The position numbers and the translations under genes were made by a program. The notes below the pieces were generated by a model. It was not told the origin of the DNA. It did not search any database and worked only from the letters and a program-made list of their open reading frames with translations. DNA of 64,000 nucleotides from Methylorubrum rhodesianum (GTDB lineage Bacteria; Pseudomonadota; Alphaproteobacteria; Rhizobiales; Beijerinckiaceae), in NCBI RefSeq assembly GCF_014199985.1, contig NZ_JACHOS010000003.1, positions 382,337 through 446,336 of the forward strand. The letters are read 5' to 3'. This document shows, piece after piece, positions 9,345-18,187 of the stretch; the first letter of the stretch is position 1; every line of letters starts with the position of its first letter.

Positions 9345-9686
9345 CTAAAGCTCGGGCTCGTTGAGGACGTAGGGTCCGATCCGGCTCTTGAGGTCGACGG
9401 GTGCACCGGCGCGGGGTCCCGCATCGTCCATCTCGATCACCGGGATGCCGCCGACCCGCATCTGCTCGCGCAGGCGATTGGCGAGCGCCGCGATGTGGGG
9501 ATTCGGGCTGGCGGACAGCTGGAGGACGATCGCCGCGGGGCGGGCGATCACGGCGAGAACGTCGTCGGCCGCCTCGATCGAAGCGGTGACGCTCGCATAA
9601 CCGAGCCCGGCAAGGTCGGCGGCGAGGGAGCGATCGACGGCACGGCGGCCATCGTCGACGACGAGCACTTGTTGCAGCGCACCCAT
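9345..9686 (-). CDS. receiver-like protein lacking the phospho-acceptor
   Basis: A 113-residue CheY-like fold. The first strand LVVDDGR carries the acidic pair (D11, D12). The strand that should end in the phosphorylated Asp reads AAIVLQLSAS, so the Asp is replaced, and the usual KP motif is absent. It is therefore probably a pseudo-receiver that binds partners without phosphorylation. The start is set at MGALQQVLVVDDG, the normal distance before the acidic pair. It lies downstream of, and on the same strand as, the degenerate ligase gene (259 bp gap with no gene seen). Confidence 0.65.
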   Translation of the reverse strand: MGALQQVLVVDDGRRAVDRSLAADLAGLGYASVTASIEAADDVLAVIARPAAIVLQLSASPNPHIAALANRLREQMRVGGIPVIEMDDAGPRAGAPVDLKSRIGPYVLNEPEL

Positions 9687-9945
9687 AGGCTTAAGCGTTA
9701 CCCCATGTCGCGCCTCGTGTGAAGAGGCACCCCGGATAACCCGCACGGCCAGGATTGGTTCGCCGGCCATGCAGATCAATCGAACATGGAATCGCGTGTC
9801 TGAAGGTGTGATGAACTGCGCTGCACCGAGTGTGGGCAGACGCGCCCCGCTGCACAGATATTCCGATTGATCCTTGATATTGCTACTGTTTTTCCTGCGG
9901 CGATGAGCGCGTGCGCGCCGCTGATGCCCGGCGCCGAGAGCCGGA

Positions 9946-11454
9946 TTACGCAGGTGCAAAAATTTCCGGGAGAACGGCGGGTTCGGACCGCTCCACCGCC
10001 TCGATCGCGGTGGCGAGACCCGCGAACAGCACCGGCGCGTAGAAAGTCTCCTGCCAGCTTCCGTCCGGCGCCGCCGGCCGGCTTCCGCGCTGCAGCGTCG
10101 TCGCGGCGCAGGCCTGGCCGCGAAAGGCGAGGCGCCCATCCGCCTCGTGCCGCAGGGCCATCAGCGAGGCGGGGAGGGAGAGGCGCTCCGGCTTGCCGAG
10201 CACCAGCGAGATGTCGGCCGCGGTCCCGCGCCGGCCGGAGAGAAGCGCCGTCTCGTCGAAGACGACCGTGTCGATCACCGTCTCGAGCCGCAGGCTCTGC
10301 GGCCGGCCCGCGGCGCGGCTGCGGCCGGGGAGGCGCGTCGGTGCCCGGTGGATCAGAGCGACGGAGCGCAGATCCGCCGGCAGGTCGCGGCCGGCGAGAT
10401 TCTTTTCGAGGAAGGCGGGAGCGACAAGGTGGGTCGGCTCCGGCCGACGCAGGGCGGCCGCGAAGGCGGCGCCGTCGAACAGGGGCATCGTCTCCAGGCT
10501 CGCGCCCGCCACGAGGGCGGCGGCGAGCCCGGTGGCGAGGCCGCGCAGGTCGTGCGGTCCGATCAGGCTGAGGATGCGCTCGCCGGGCGCGACCCGCATG
10601 GCCACGAGATGCGCGGCGGCGGCGGCCACCACCGATTCGCCGCTGCGGTAGACCGGCCGCTCGGGATCGCCGTCGACGAAGCTGACGATGCCGGCGGAAG
10701 CGGGCGCCGGTTCGGCCGGCTCCCCGGCGGGTCCGTCGAGAACGAACCGGTCGAGGTTGATCACCCCGTCCGGCACGTCGGGGCCGAAGGCGGCGAGGTA
10801 GCGCAGGCCGAAATAGCGCGCGGCGACGTTGCAGAGGCGCTGTGCCGGGGCGGCGGAGCCGACCCGCGCCTGGGTCAGCACCGCGCTGAGCGCCACGCCC
10901 TGCGCCGCGGCGAGCAGGCGCTCCTCGTCCCAGGAGACCGGCAGCAGGCAGGCGACGTGGCCGGCGGCCTCGACGGCGAGGATCGCCAGCGCGCTCTCGG
11001 CCGAGCCCGGCAGGCACAGGCCGATGCGGCTTCCCGGAGGCAGGCGCCAGCTCCGTAGGCCGCGGGCGAGGCGCTCGACGATCTCGGCGGCGGCGGCATA
11101 GGTCCAGGTGATGGCGGGTCGGTCGCTCCAGTCCGGCTTGTCGGCGGGATCGACCACCGCGATTCGGTCGGGATGGCGCCGGGCCGTGGCGGCCAGAAGA
11201 CTGCCGAGGCTGATACGCCTCTGGGGAGCGGTGGCCGGGGCCGGATGCGAAGTCGTGTCGGGGAGCCCGTCGGGAGCGTCGTGCCGAATCTCGTCCCGAG
11301 CCTCGTCCCGAACCTCGTGCGACGGGTCCTTCTGAGCCTCTTGCAAAGCGCCTTGCAACGCTCCCTGCAAGGCCCGTTGCAGTGCCCCTTGCAGAGCGTC
11401 CTGCAAGGCCTGCGGCGAAGCCTCAGCCTGCGTGATAGCCCGTTGCGCCGACAC
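9946..11454 (-). CDS. degenerate AMP-binding (acyl-CoA ligase-like) protein
   Basis: A 502-residue protein with the N-terminal fold of acyl-adenylate ligases (LLAATARRHPDRIAVVDP...TWTYAAAAEIVERLARGLR; IGLCLPGSAESALAILAVEAAG). The ATP-binding P-loop (YTSGTTG.PKG in active enzymes) is replaced by SFVDGDPERPVYRSGES, and the C-terminal lid domain is missing. It is thus unlikely to be catalytically active and may be a scaffold or regulatory relative. The N-terminal about 60 residues are an ALQ(G/R/D) tetrapeptide repeat followed by an acidic/basic stretch, encoded by 12-bp DNA repeats. GTG start with GAGGGCGG upstream. It may be co-transcribed with the pseudo-receiver gene. Confidence 0.65.
   Translation of the reverse strand: MSAQRAITQAEASPQALQDALQGALQRALQGALQGALQEAQKDPSHEVRDEARDEIRHDAPDGLPDTTSHPAPATAPQRRISLGSLLAATARRHPDRIAVVDPADKPDWSDRPAITWTYAAAAEIVERLARGLRSWRLPPGSRIGLCLPGSAESALAILAVEAAGHVACLLPVSWDEERLLAAAQGVALSAVLTQARVGSAAPAQRLCNVAARYFGLRYLAAFGPDVPDGVINLDRFVLDGPAGEPAEPAPASAGIVSFVDGDPERPVYRSGESVVAAAAAHLVAMRVAPGERILSLIGPHDLRGLATGLAAALVAGASLETMPLFDGAAFAAALRRPEPTHLVAPAFLEKNLAGRDLPADLRSVALIHRAPTRLPGRSRAAGRPQSLRLETVIDTVVFDETALLSGRRGTAADISLVLGKPERLSLPASLMALRHEADGRLAFRGQACAATTLQRGSRPAAPDGSWQETFYAPVLFAGLATAIEAVERSEPAVLPEIFAPA
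11341..11412. repeat. six tandem 12-bp repeats inside the ligase-like gene
   Basis: Six consecutive 12-mers of the form (T/C)TGCA(A/G)NGCNNC encode ALQx tetrapeptides on the minus strand. A second set of three 12-bp units (CTCGTCCCGA type) follows at about 11288-11323. The reading frame is kept, so copy number can change without destroying the protein. Confidence 0.8.
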
Positions 11455-11648
11455 TCGCGCCCGCCCTCGAAAACCACTCCGTTTGATGAACGAATAGGGT
11501 TAAGCAAGACTTAACGTTTGGTGGCCGCGGATGTCTCGCGGGGAGAGCCGGAGCCCGGAACGCCGCATGCGTCGGGGTGCCCGATTCCTGTTGAGCGCGT
11601 GGCCGCACGGTCTGTAGAATCGCGGACAGATGGGTCGGGGCCGAAGCG

Positions 11649-12907
11649 ATGCTCGAACTTCTGCGGCGGCTGTGGGAGGTCGAGAATCTCTCACCCCACG
11701 GCATCTGTCTGCTCTGGCGCCCGGAACTGATCTGGACCCACGTCGTCTCCGACAGCCTGATCGCCTTCGCCTACTTCTCGATTCCCGTCGGGCTCGCCTA
11801 CTTCGTATCCCGTCGCCGGGACGTGGTGTTCGGCTGGATGTTCTGGTCGTTCGCGGTCTTCATCACCGCCTGCGGCGCGACCCACCTCATGGCGATCTGG
11901 ACGCTCTGGGTGCCGGATTACGGGCTGGAGGCGGCGGTCAAGCTCCTCACCGGCGCGGCCTCGATCGGCACGGCGGTGGCGCTCTGGGTCCTGATGCCGA
12001 AGGCGCTCACGCTGCCGTCGCCGACCCAGCTGCGCCAGGCCAACGAGGCGCTGCAGGCGCGCATCCGGGAGCGCGACGCGGCGCTCGCGGCCCTGAAAGC
12101 CGCCCATGCCGAGCGTCAACGCACCGAGGAATTGCTGCGTCAGAGCCAGAAGATGGAGGCGATCGGGCAACTCACCGGGGGCGTGGCCCACGACTTCAAC
12201 AACCTGCTCAATGTGGTGCTGCTCAATCTCGACCGGGTCGAGCGCGGCCTTCCCGAGGAGAGCCCCCTGCGCAAGCGCCTGCGCGACGCGGTGAAGGGCG
12301 CCGAGCGGGCGGCGACGATGACGCACAAGCTGCTGGCCTTCGCCCGCCGCCAGCCGCTCTCGCCGGTGAGCACCGACGTCAACGCGCAGATCGCCGCCTT
12401 CGCCGAGTTCCTGCGCGGCACGATCGGCTCGCGGATCCGGCTCGAGACCGATCTCGCCCCGGACCTGCCGCGGGTAAACATCGATCCCAACCAGCTCGAG
12501 AACGCGATTCTCAACCTCGCGGTCAATGCCCGCGACGCGATGCCCGAGGGCGGGACCCTGACGCTTGCCACTCGTTCGCTGCCGGGGGGGAGGGGCTCGC
12601 CGTCGAGGTCTCGGATACCGGAACCGGGATGACGCCGGAGGTCGAGGCCCGGGCCTTCGAGCCCTTCTTCACCACGAAGCCTCTGGGCCAGGGGACCGGC
12701 CTGGGGCTCAGCCAGGTGTTCGGCTTCGCCCAGCAATCGGGCGGCAACGCCACCTTCGTGCGCGGCGACCGGGGCGGAACCACCGTGCGCCTGTCCTTCC
12801 CGGCACAGGGGCCGGCCGCGGAGCGTCCGGTGCCGACGCGCCCGTCCCCGGCCGCCGAGTCGGGCTTCGCCCCGCCGCGGCTGCCGCCGGTGGCGGTCGC
12901 GGGCTAG
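11649..12907 (+). pseudogene. ethylene-receptor-like sensor histidine kinase, frameshifted
   Basis: The N-terminus is a three-helix domain very like the plant/cyanobacterial ethylene-binding domain. SD at residue 35 begins helix 1 (SDSLIAFAYFSIP), and ACGATH carries Cys75 and His79, the equivalents of the copper-coordinating Cys65/His69 of ETR1. A coiled linker leads to HisKA with H181 (GGVAHDFNN) and the N box. The frame is then lost at a seven-G run (12584-12590). The ATP-binding boxes (VSDTGTGM, TGLGLSQVFG) continue in the +2 frame to 12907. One extra G restores a protein of about 420 residues. It could be a true mutation, a sequencing error or phase variation. A response regulator gene follows. 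Confidence 0.8.
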
Positions 12908-13045
12908 GGCCTCGTTGAAAAAAATCGCGGTGGCCGAGCTTTGGAGCGAGGCGAGGGGCTAAGGATATCTTCGCGGTTTTCGGCGCCTTCTGACTCTGGG
13001 CGCACGGCGACTGGCAGGACGACGAGAAGGGGGGAGCGGGGAGGA

Positions 13046-13408
13046 ATGACCGACAAGCGGACGGTGCTCGTCGTCGAGGACGAAGAGATGCTGCTCAATG
13101 CCGTAACCATGGAGTTCGAGGATGCCGGCTTCGCCGTGCTCAGCGCGGGCACCGCGGAGGAGGCCTACGGCCTGCTTCAGGGGGCCCAGCGGGTCGATCT
13201 CCTGTTCACCGATATCCGTCTGCCGGGCCAGCTCGACGGCTGGGACCTTGCCGAGCGCGCCCGCCTGCTCCATCCGGCTCTGCCGGTGATTTACGTGACC
13301 GGCTACAGCACCGAGCAGCCCCGGCAGGTGAGCGAGAGCCTGCTGGTGATGAAGCCCTACCGCATGACCGCGATCATGAGCGCAGCGCAGCAATTGGGGG
13401 TGGCGTGA
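13046..13408 (+). CDS. single-domain response regulator
   Basis: A 120-residue CheY-like receiver without an output domain. It has the acidic pair in VVEDEE (residues 10-12), phospho-acceptor Asp in LLFTDIRLPG, the switch Thr in VTGY and Lys in MKPY, so it is complete. GGGAGCGGGGAGGA directly precedes the ATG. It is 138 bp after the histidine kinase and in the same direction, so it is its probable partner. It converges on the acyl-CoA synthetase with a 10-bp gap. Confidence 0.88.
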   Translation: MTDKRTVLVVEDEEMLLNAVTMEFEDAGFAVLSAGTAEEAYGLLQGAQRVDLLFTDIRLPGQLDGWDLAERARLLHPALPVIYVTGYSTEQPRQVSESLLVMKPYRMTAIMSAAQQLGVA

Positions 13409-13418
13409 GCCGGCCGGC

Positions 13419-15050
13419 TCACTCCTCCCGTGCCTTCTCCCTCAACAGAAACTTCTGCACCTTGCCCGTCGAGGTCTTGGGAAGCTCGCCGAACACCACG
13501 TGGCGCGGCAGCTTGTAGGGGGCGAGGCGCTCGCGGCACCACGCCACCAGCTCCTCGGGCGTGACCTCCTTGCCCTCCTTCAGCTCGACGAAGGCGCAGG
13601 GCGTCTCCCCCCACTTCGCGTCGGGCTTGGCCACCACGGCGGCGGCCGCGACCGAGGGGTGCTTGAACAGGGCGTCCTCCACCTCGATCGAGGAGATGTT
13701 CTCGCCCCCTGAGATGATGATGTCCTTCGAGCGGTCCTTCAGCTGGATGTAGCCGTCGGGGTGCTTCACCCCGAGATCGCCGGAGCGGAACCAGCCGCCC
13801 TTGAAGGCGGCCTCCGTCGAGGCCGGATTCTTCAGGTACCCGCGCATCACCACGTTGCCGCGGAACATCACCTCGCCGAGGCTCGCGCCGTCGGCGGGCA
13901 GCGACTCCATCGTCTCGGGATCGCGCACGTCGAGCCCTTCCAGCACGGGGTAGCGCACGCCCTGGCGGGCCTTCTTCCGCGCACGCTCGTCCGGCGGCAG
14001 CGCGTCCCATTCCTCGTGCCACGCATTGACCACCGCCGGGCCGTAAGTCTCGGTCAGGCCGTAGAGGTGCGTGACGTCGAAGCCGGCCTCGCCCATGGCG
14101 GCGAGCACCGCCTCGGGCGGCGGCGCGGCGGCGGTAAGGAAGTGGACCCGGCGGGGGAGGGGACGTTTCTGTGCGTCGGGAGCGTTGAGCAGCGTCGACA
14201 TCACGATCGGCGCCCCCGACAGATGGGTGACGCCGTGCTCGGCGAGCGCCGCGTACATCGCGGGCGCCCGCACCTGCCGCAGGCAGACATGGGTGCCGGC
14301 GACGACCGAGAGCGTCCAGGGGAAGCACCAGCCGTTGCAGTGGAACATCGGCAGGGTCCAGAGATAGACCGCGTGCTGCGGCAGCCCGGCGGTAATGACG
14401 TTGCCGAGCGAGAGCAGGGCCGCGCCGCGGTGGTGGTAGACCACGCCCTTCGGATCGCCGGTGGTGCCGGAGGTGTAGTTGAGCGAGATCGCGTCCCACT
14501 CGTCCGCCGGCATCGCCCAAGCGTAGTCGGGATCGCCGCCGGCGAGGAATGCCTCGTAGTCAATCTCGCCCAGGGCCGTGCCCTCGCCGGCGAAGTCCGG
14601 ATCGTCGTAATCGATGACGAGAGGCGAGACGCCCGCCTTGTCGAGCGCCTCGCGGCCGATCTTCGCGAATTCGCGGTCGACGATGAACACCTTGGCCTCG
14701 CCGTGGTCGAGGCAGAAGGCCAGAGCCGCCGCGTCGAGCCGGGTGTTGAGGGTGTTGAGCACCGCTCCCGTCATCGGCACGCCGTAGTGGCACTCGATCA
14801 TCGCCGGCGTGTTGGCCAACAGCACCGCCACGGTGTCGCCGCGGCCGATGCCGCGCGCCGACAGGGCCGCACCGAGACGGCGGCAGCGGGCATAGAGTTC
14901 GGCATAGGGCCGGCGCAGGGACCCGTGGATCACCGCGACCCGGTCCGGGAAGGTTCGGGCGGCGCGGTCGAGATAGGTCAGCGGCGTGAGCGGCTGGAAG
15001 TTCGCGGGATTCCGGTCGAGATCCCGATCGTACATCGTCGCGCGCGCCAT
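13419..15050 (-). CDS. acyl-CoA synthetase (AMP-forming), fatty/short-branched acid type
   Basis: A 543-residue class I adenylate-forming enzyme that activates a carboxylic acid to the acyl-AMP and then to acyl-CoA in the cytoplasm. It has the P-loop YTSGTTGDPKGV, the A5 motif LYGLTETYGP, the A7/A8 region WFRSGDLGVKHPDGYIQLKDR and the C-terminal catalytic Lys in STGKVQKF. The sequence style is that of the DmdB/medium-chain group, but the substrate is not readable. It probably has its own promoter, because an intrinsic terminator lies between it and the upstream 64-residue gene. Confidence 0.92.
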   Translation of the reverse strand: MARATMYDRDLDRNPANFQPLTPLTYLDRAARTFPDRVAVIHGSLRRPYAELYARCRRLGAALSARGIGRGDTVAVLLANTPAMIECHYGVPMTGAVLNTLNTRLDAAALAFCLDHGEAKVFIVDREFAKIGREALDKAGVSPLVIDYDDPDFAGEGTALGEIDYEAFLAGGDPDYAWAMPADEWDAISLNYTSGTTGDPKGVVYHHRGAALLSLGNVITAGLPQHAVYLWTLPMFHCNGWCFPWTLSVVAGTHVCLRQVRAPAMYAALAEHGVTHLSGAPIVMSTLLNAPDAQKRPLPRRVHFLTAAAPPPEAVLAAMGEAGFDVTHLYGLTETYGPAVVNAWHEEWDALPPDERARKKARQGVRYPVLEGLDVRDPETMESLPADGASLGEVMFRGNVVMRGYLKNPASTEAAFKGGWFRSGDLGVKHPDGYIQLKDRSKDIIISGGENISSIEVEDALFKHPSVAAAAVVAKPDAKWGETPCAFVELKEGKEVTPEELVAWCRERLAPYKLPRHVVFGELPKTSTGKVQKFLLREKAREE

Positions 15051-15110
15051 CGCCCTCGTCTCCGTTTCCGCGACGAGATTAGCTGAGCCCGGCGGGCGAT
15101 CAACGGCATC

Positions 15111-15143
15111 AAAAAGGCCCCGCGGGCGCGTGCCCGGGAGCCT
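15111..15143 (-). terminator. intrinsic terminator downstream of the 64-residue gene
   Basis: On the minus strand, GGCTCCCGGGC and GCCCGCGGGGCC pair with one bulge, followed by TTTTT. It separates the small gene from the acyl-CoA synthetase gene. Confidence 0.7.
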
Positions 15144-15188
15144 TGTCTGTTCGAGGAGTGGAGGGCGAGAGCAGCCGGCGGCGGCTGA

Positions 15189-15383
15189 TCAGCGCTCCCG
15201 GCCGCTGAGGAGCTTCTCCAGGGCGGCGAGCCCGCTGCGCTCGGCTGCCTCTTCCGTGGTCTGCACCCGGTCGGCGCGCTGGAAGAGCTTGCCGTTCCGG
15301 CGGATGGCCCAGGTGAAGTGCCCGGCGGGGCGCTCGCAGGCTTCGATTTCGAGGGTGTAGGGATTTGCGCTGTTGTTTGCCAT
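15189..15383 (-). CDS. small hypothetical protein
   Basis: A 64-residue protein, MANNSANPYTLEIEACERPAG onward, with FTWAIRRNGKLFQRADR in the middle and a C-terminal helix EEAAERSGLAALEKLL. This pattern (W.IR..G.L..RS....S...A...G..AL..L) recurs in small alphaproteobacterial proteins of unknown function. The Met chosen is the one where sequence becomes family-like; the frame upstream is Arg-rich shadow. Confidence 0.65.
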   Translation of the reverse strand: MANNSANPYTLEIEACERPAGHFTWAIRRNGKLFQRADRVQTTEEAAERSGLAALEKLLSGRER

Positions 15384-15667
15384 GAGCGGGATATAGGGTC
15401 GCCCTCCCGGTCCGGCTACCCACCTCGCGCATGGTTGCGTTGCTTTCGGCGTGCGCCCCCGCGTCCGGCGGGGCTTCGCGGCGAAGCCCGGCCGGAGCCG
15501 TCGCGCAGGGCCCGGCCGCATTTGACAATCCGGGCGGGATCACCGACACGGCGCCCCGGCCGGATGCGGGCCGTCCACCGGCCTGAATCGTCCCGCGCGC
15601 CCGAGCCGCCGATGCCCGTACCCTCCCGCCCGAGCCAGACCGTGCCGAAAGCGGGCAGTCCCCACCG

Positions 15668-17428
15668 ATGACGAGCCTCAGCGTCGGCCCGTCCGCTGCG
15701 CCGCGGACGGATTTTTTCCGGCCGCTTGCCGGTGCGCTGAGCCTTGCGGACCGGGTGCTGTCCTTCGGGGCGGCGAGCCATGTCCGGGCCTGCCTCCTGC
15801 TCCTGTGTCTCGGGCTCGCGAGCTTCCTGCCGGGCTTCGCCTCGCTCCAGCCGATGGACCGGGACGAGCCGCGCTTCGCGCAAGCCTCCAAGCAGATGCT
15901 GGAGACCGGCGATTTCGTCGATATCCGCTTCCAGGCCGAGGCGCGCCACAAGAAGCCGGTCGGGATCTACTGGGTGCAGGCCGCCGCTGTGGCGGTCGGC
16001 GAAGCGCTCGGGGTGCCGGCGGCCCGCACGCAGATCGGGCTCTACCGGATCCCCTCGCTCGTCGGCGCGCTGGCGGCGATCCTGCTGACCTACTGGGCGG
16101 GCTTGGCCCTGCTCGACCGGCGCCGGGCGCTGCTCGCCGCGGCGCTCTTCGGCGCCTGCATCATGCTCTCGGCCGAAGCCCGGCTCGCCAAGACCGACGC
16201 GCTCCTCACCGCCTGTTCGGTCGCCGCCCTCGGTGCGCTCGCCCGCGCCTGGCTCGGGCGGGCCCGGCTGGAGCGGCGGCGCGGCCCCGCCTCGCTCGGA
16301 ACGGCGCTCGTCTTCTGGCTCGGTTTGGCGCTCGGTATCCTCGTGAAGGGGCCGATGGTGCCGCTGTTTGCCGGCCTCACCGCCCTCGTCCTCTGCCTGC
16401 GCGAGGGCTCGGTCCGCTGGCTCCTCGACCTGCGCCCGCGCCTGGGCCTCGTCCTCACCCTCGCCGTCGTGGCGCCCTGGTTCCTGGCGATCGCCTGGAA
16501 GAGCGGCGGCGCCTTCTTCGGCGAGGCGGTGGGGCGCGACATGCTCGGCAAGGTCGGCTCCGGCGCCGAGAAGCACTGGGGCCCGCCCGGCGCCTACGCG
16601 CTCGCCTTCTTCGCCACCTTCTGGCCCGGTGCCGCCTTCGCTGCCCTGGCCATTCCCTTCGCCTGGGCGCGGCGGGGGGAAGAGGCGGTGGCGCTGCTGC
16701 TCGCCTGGATCGTGCCGATGTGGCTGATCTTCGAGGCGGTGCCGACCAAGCTGCCGCACTACGTGCTGCCCCTGATGCCGGCGGTGGCGATCCTCACCGT
16801 ACTGGCCCTGTCGCGCGGCGCGCTCGATCCGCGCCGTCCGGGGGCGCGCTGGGTGGCGGGTCTCGTGGTGCTGATTCCGGTGGGACTGACGCTGGGCCTG
16901 AGCCTCGCCGCGTGGCGCCTCGATCACGTGCTGCCGCTGGCCGCCCTGCCGCTGCTGCTGATCGCCTGCGCCCTCGCCGCCCTGGCCTGGGCCGCCTTCG
17001 CCCGCGGCGCCGGGGAGGGCGCTCTGGTCCTCGGCGTCGCCGCCTCGGTGCTGCTGTCGGGCGCCGTGTTCGGCCTGGCCCAGCCGGTGCTGCAGAGCCT
17101 CAAGGTCTCGCCGCGGCTCGCCGCGATCCGCGACGCCCTGCCCTGCGCGGAGGCGCGGGTGGCGAGCCTGGGGCTTCGCGAGCCGAGCCTCGTCTTCACC
17201 ATCGGCACGGATCTGGCCATGCTGAATTCCGGCGCGGAGGCCGCCGCCTTCCTGCGTGAGGGCGGCTGCCGCCTCGTGCTGGTCGAGGACCGGTTCGCCG
17301 CCGAATTCACCGCCGCGCAAGGCGGGCAGCCGCTGAGCCCCGCCGGCCGGGTCACCGGCTTCAACATCAACGGCGGCAAGCCGGTCGGGGTCTCCGCCTA
17401 CGCCGCGCGGCCGGGCGTCACACCATGA
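15668..17428 (+). CDS. glycosyltransferase family 39 (ArnT-like) membrane protein
   Basis: A 586-residue integral membrane glycosyltransferase that would transfer a sugar from a polyprenyl-phosphate donor on the periplasmic side. The first periplasmic loop has the catalytic DRDEPRFAQASKQM motif, followed by the RHKKPVGIYW pattern typical of ArnT/PMT enzymes. About twelve hydrophobic helices follow. The stop overlaps the ATG of the GT2 gene (ATGA), giving strong translational coupling. With the GT2 and LABN genes it forms a lipid A or envelope-glycan modification operon. The transferred sugar is unknown. Confidence 0.88.
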   Translation: MTSLSVGPSAAPRTDFFRPLAGALSLADRVLSFGAASHVRACLLLLCLGLASFLPGFASLQPMDRDEPRFAQASKQMLETGDFVDIRFQAEARHKKPVGIYWVQAAAVAVGEALGVPAARTQIGLYRIPSLVGALAAILLTYWAGLALLDRRRALLAAALFGACIMLSAEARLAKTDALLTACSVAALGALARAWLGRARLERRRGPASLGTALVFWLGLALGILVKGPMVPLFAGLTALVLCLREGSVRWLLDLRPRLGLVLTLAVVAPWFLAIAWKSGGAFFGEAVGRDMLGKVGSGAEKHWGPPGAYALAFFATFWPGAAFAALAIPFAWARRGEEAVALLLAWIVPMWLIFEAVPTKLPHYVLPLMPAVAILTVLALSRGALDPRRPGARWVAGLVVLIPVGLTLGLSLAAWRLDHVLPLAALPLLLIACALAALAWAAFARGAGEGALVLGVAASVLLSGAVFGLAQPVLQSLKVSPRLAAIRDALPCAEARVASLGLREPSLVFTIGTDLAMLNSGAEAAAFLREGGCRLVLVEDRFAAEFTAAQGGQPLSPAGRVTGFNINGGKPVGVSAYAARPGVTP

Positions 17429-18183
17429 GCATGATCAGCGAGACCGAGCCGCCGCGCCTCAGCGTGGTGGTGCCGGTGAAGAACGAGGCCGGCAACATCG
17501 AGGCCCTGGTGGCCGAGATCGGCCATGCCTGCCAGAGCCTCGCGCCCTTCGAGGTCATCTACGTCGATGACGGCTCGACGGACGACACCCTGGCCACGCT
17601 CCAGGGATTGCGGCGAAAGCACCCCTGGCTCCGGGTGGTGCGCCATGACCGCAGCGGCGGCCAGAGCGGGGCGGTACGCAGCGGCGTGCTGCGCGCCCGA
17701 GCCCCCGTCATCGCGACCCTCGACGGCGACGGCCAGAACGACCCGTCCTTCATCCCCGTCCTCTACGCCGCCCTCGAACAGGGCGGCGCGGGCGTCGGCC
17801 TCGCGCAGGGCCAGAGGGTTGGCCGGAAAGGCGCCTGGAAGCAGTTCCAGTCGCGCATCGCCAACGGCGTGCGCGGAAAGATCCTGAAGGACGCCACCCG
17901 CGACACCGGTTGCGGGCTCAAGGTGTTCCGCCGCGAGGTCTACCTCGCGCTGCCCTATTTCGACGCGCTCCACCGCTTCATGCCGGCCCTCGTCACCCGC
18001 GAGGGGTTCGGCGTGGTCCACCGCGACGTGGTCGACCGGCCGCGCTTCACCGGCCGCTCGAATTACGGGATGTTCGACCGGCTCTGGGTCGGCATCCTCG
18101 ATCTGGCCGGCGTCTGGTGGCTGATCCGGCGGAGGCGCCCGGCCCCGCGGGCCGAAGACGTGCCGCAGAGCGAGACCCGGTGA
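17425..18183 (+). CDS. glycosyltransferase family 2 (polyprenyl-phosphate sugar synthase type)
   Basis: A 252-residue GT-A enzyme: LSVVVPVKNEAGNIEAL near the N-terminus, VIYVDDGSTDDT with the first Asp pair, and TLDGDGQNDP as the DXD metal site. It resembles DPM1/ArnC enzymes that load a nucleotide sugar onto undecaprenyl phosphate. It lacks the C-terminal two-helix anchor of ArnC, so it may work with the adjacent small membrane protein. Translationally coupled to the GT39 gene upstream and 4 bp from the LABN gene downstream. Confidence 0.88.
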   Translation: MSMISETEPPRLSVVVPVKNEAGNIEALVAEIGHACQSLAPFEVIYVDDGSTDDTLATLQGLRRKHPWLRVVRHDRSGGQSGAVRSGVLRARAPVIATLDGDGQNDPSFIPVLYAALEQGGAGVGLAQGQRVGRKGAWKQFQSRIANGVRGKILKDATRDTGCGLKVFRREVYLALPYFDALHRFMPALVTREGFGVVHRDVVDRPRFTGRSNYGMFDRLWVGILDLAGVWWLIRRRRPAPRAEDVPQSETR

Positions 18184-18187
18184 CCCC

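Noticed and set aside
11288..11412. A possible CRISPR-like repeat array
   Set aside because: Units are 12 bp, directly adjacent without spacers, and keep the reading frame of a coding sequence.
9946..11454. An active acyl-CoA ligase
   Set aside because: The ATP-binding SGTTG loop and the C-terminal catalytic Lys domain are missing.
13761..15086. A 441-codon plus-strand open frame
   Set aside because: Antisense to the acyl-CoA synthetase with intact adenylation motifs.
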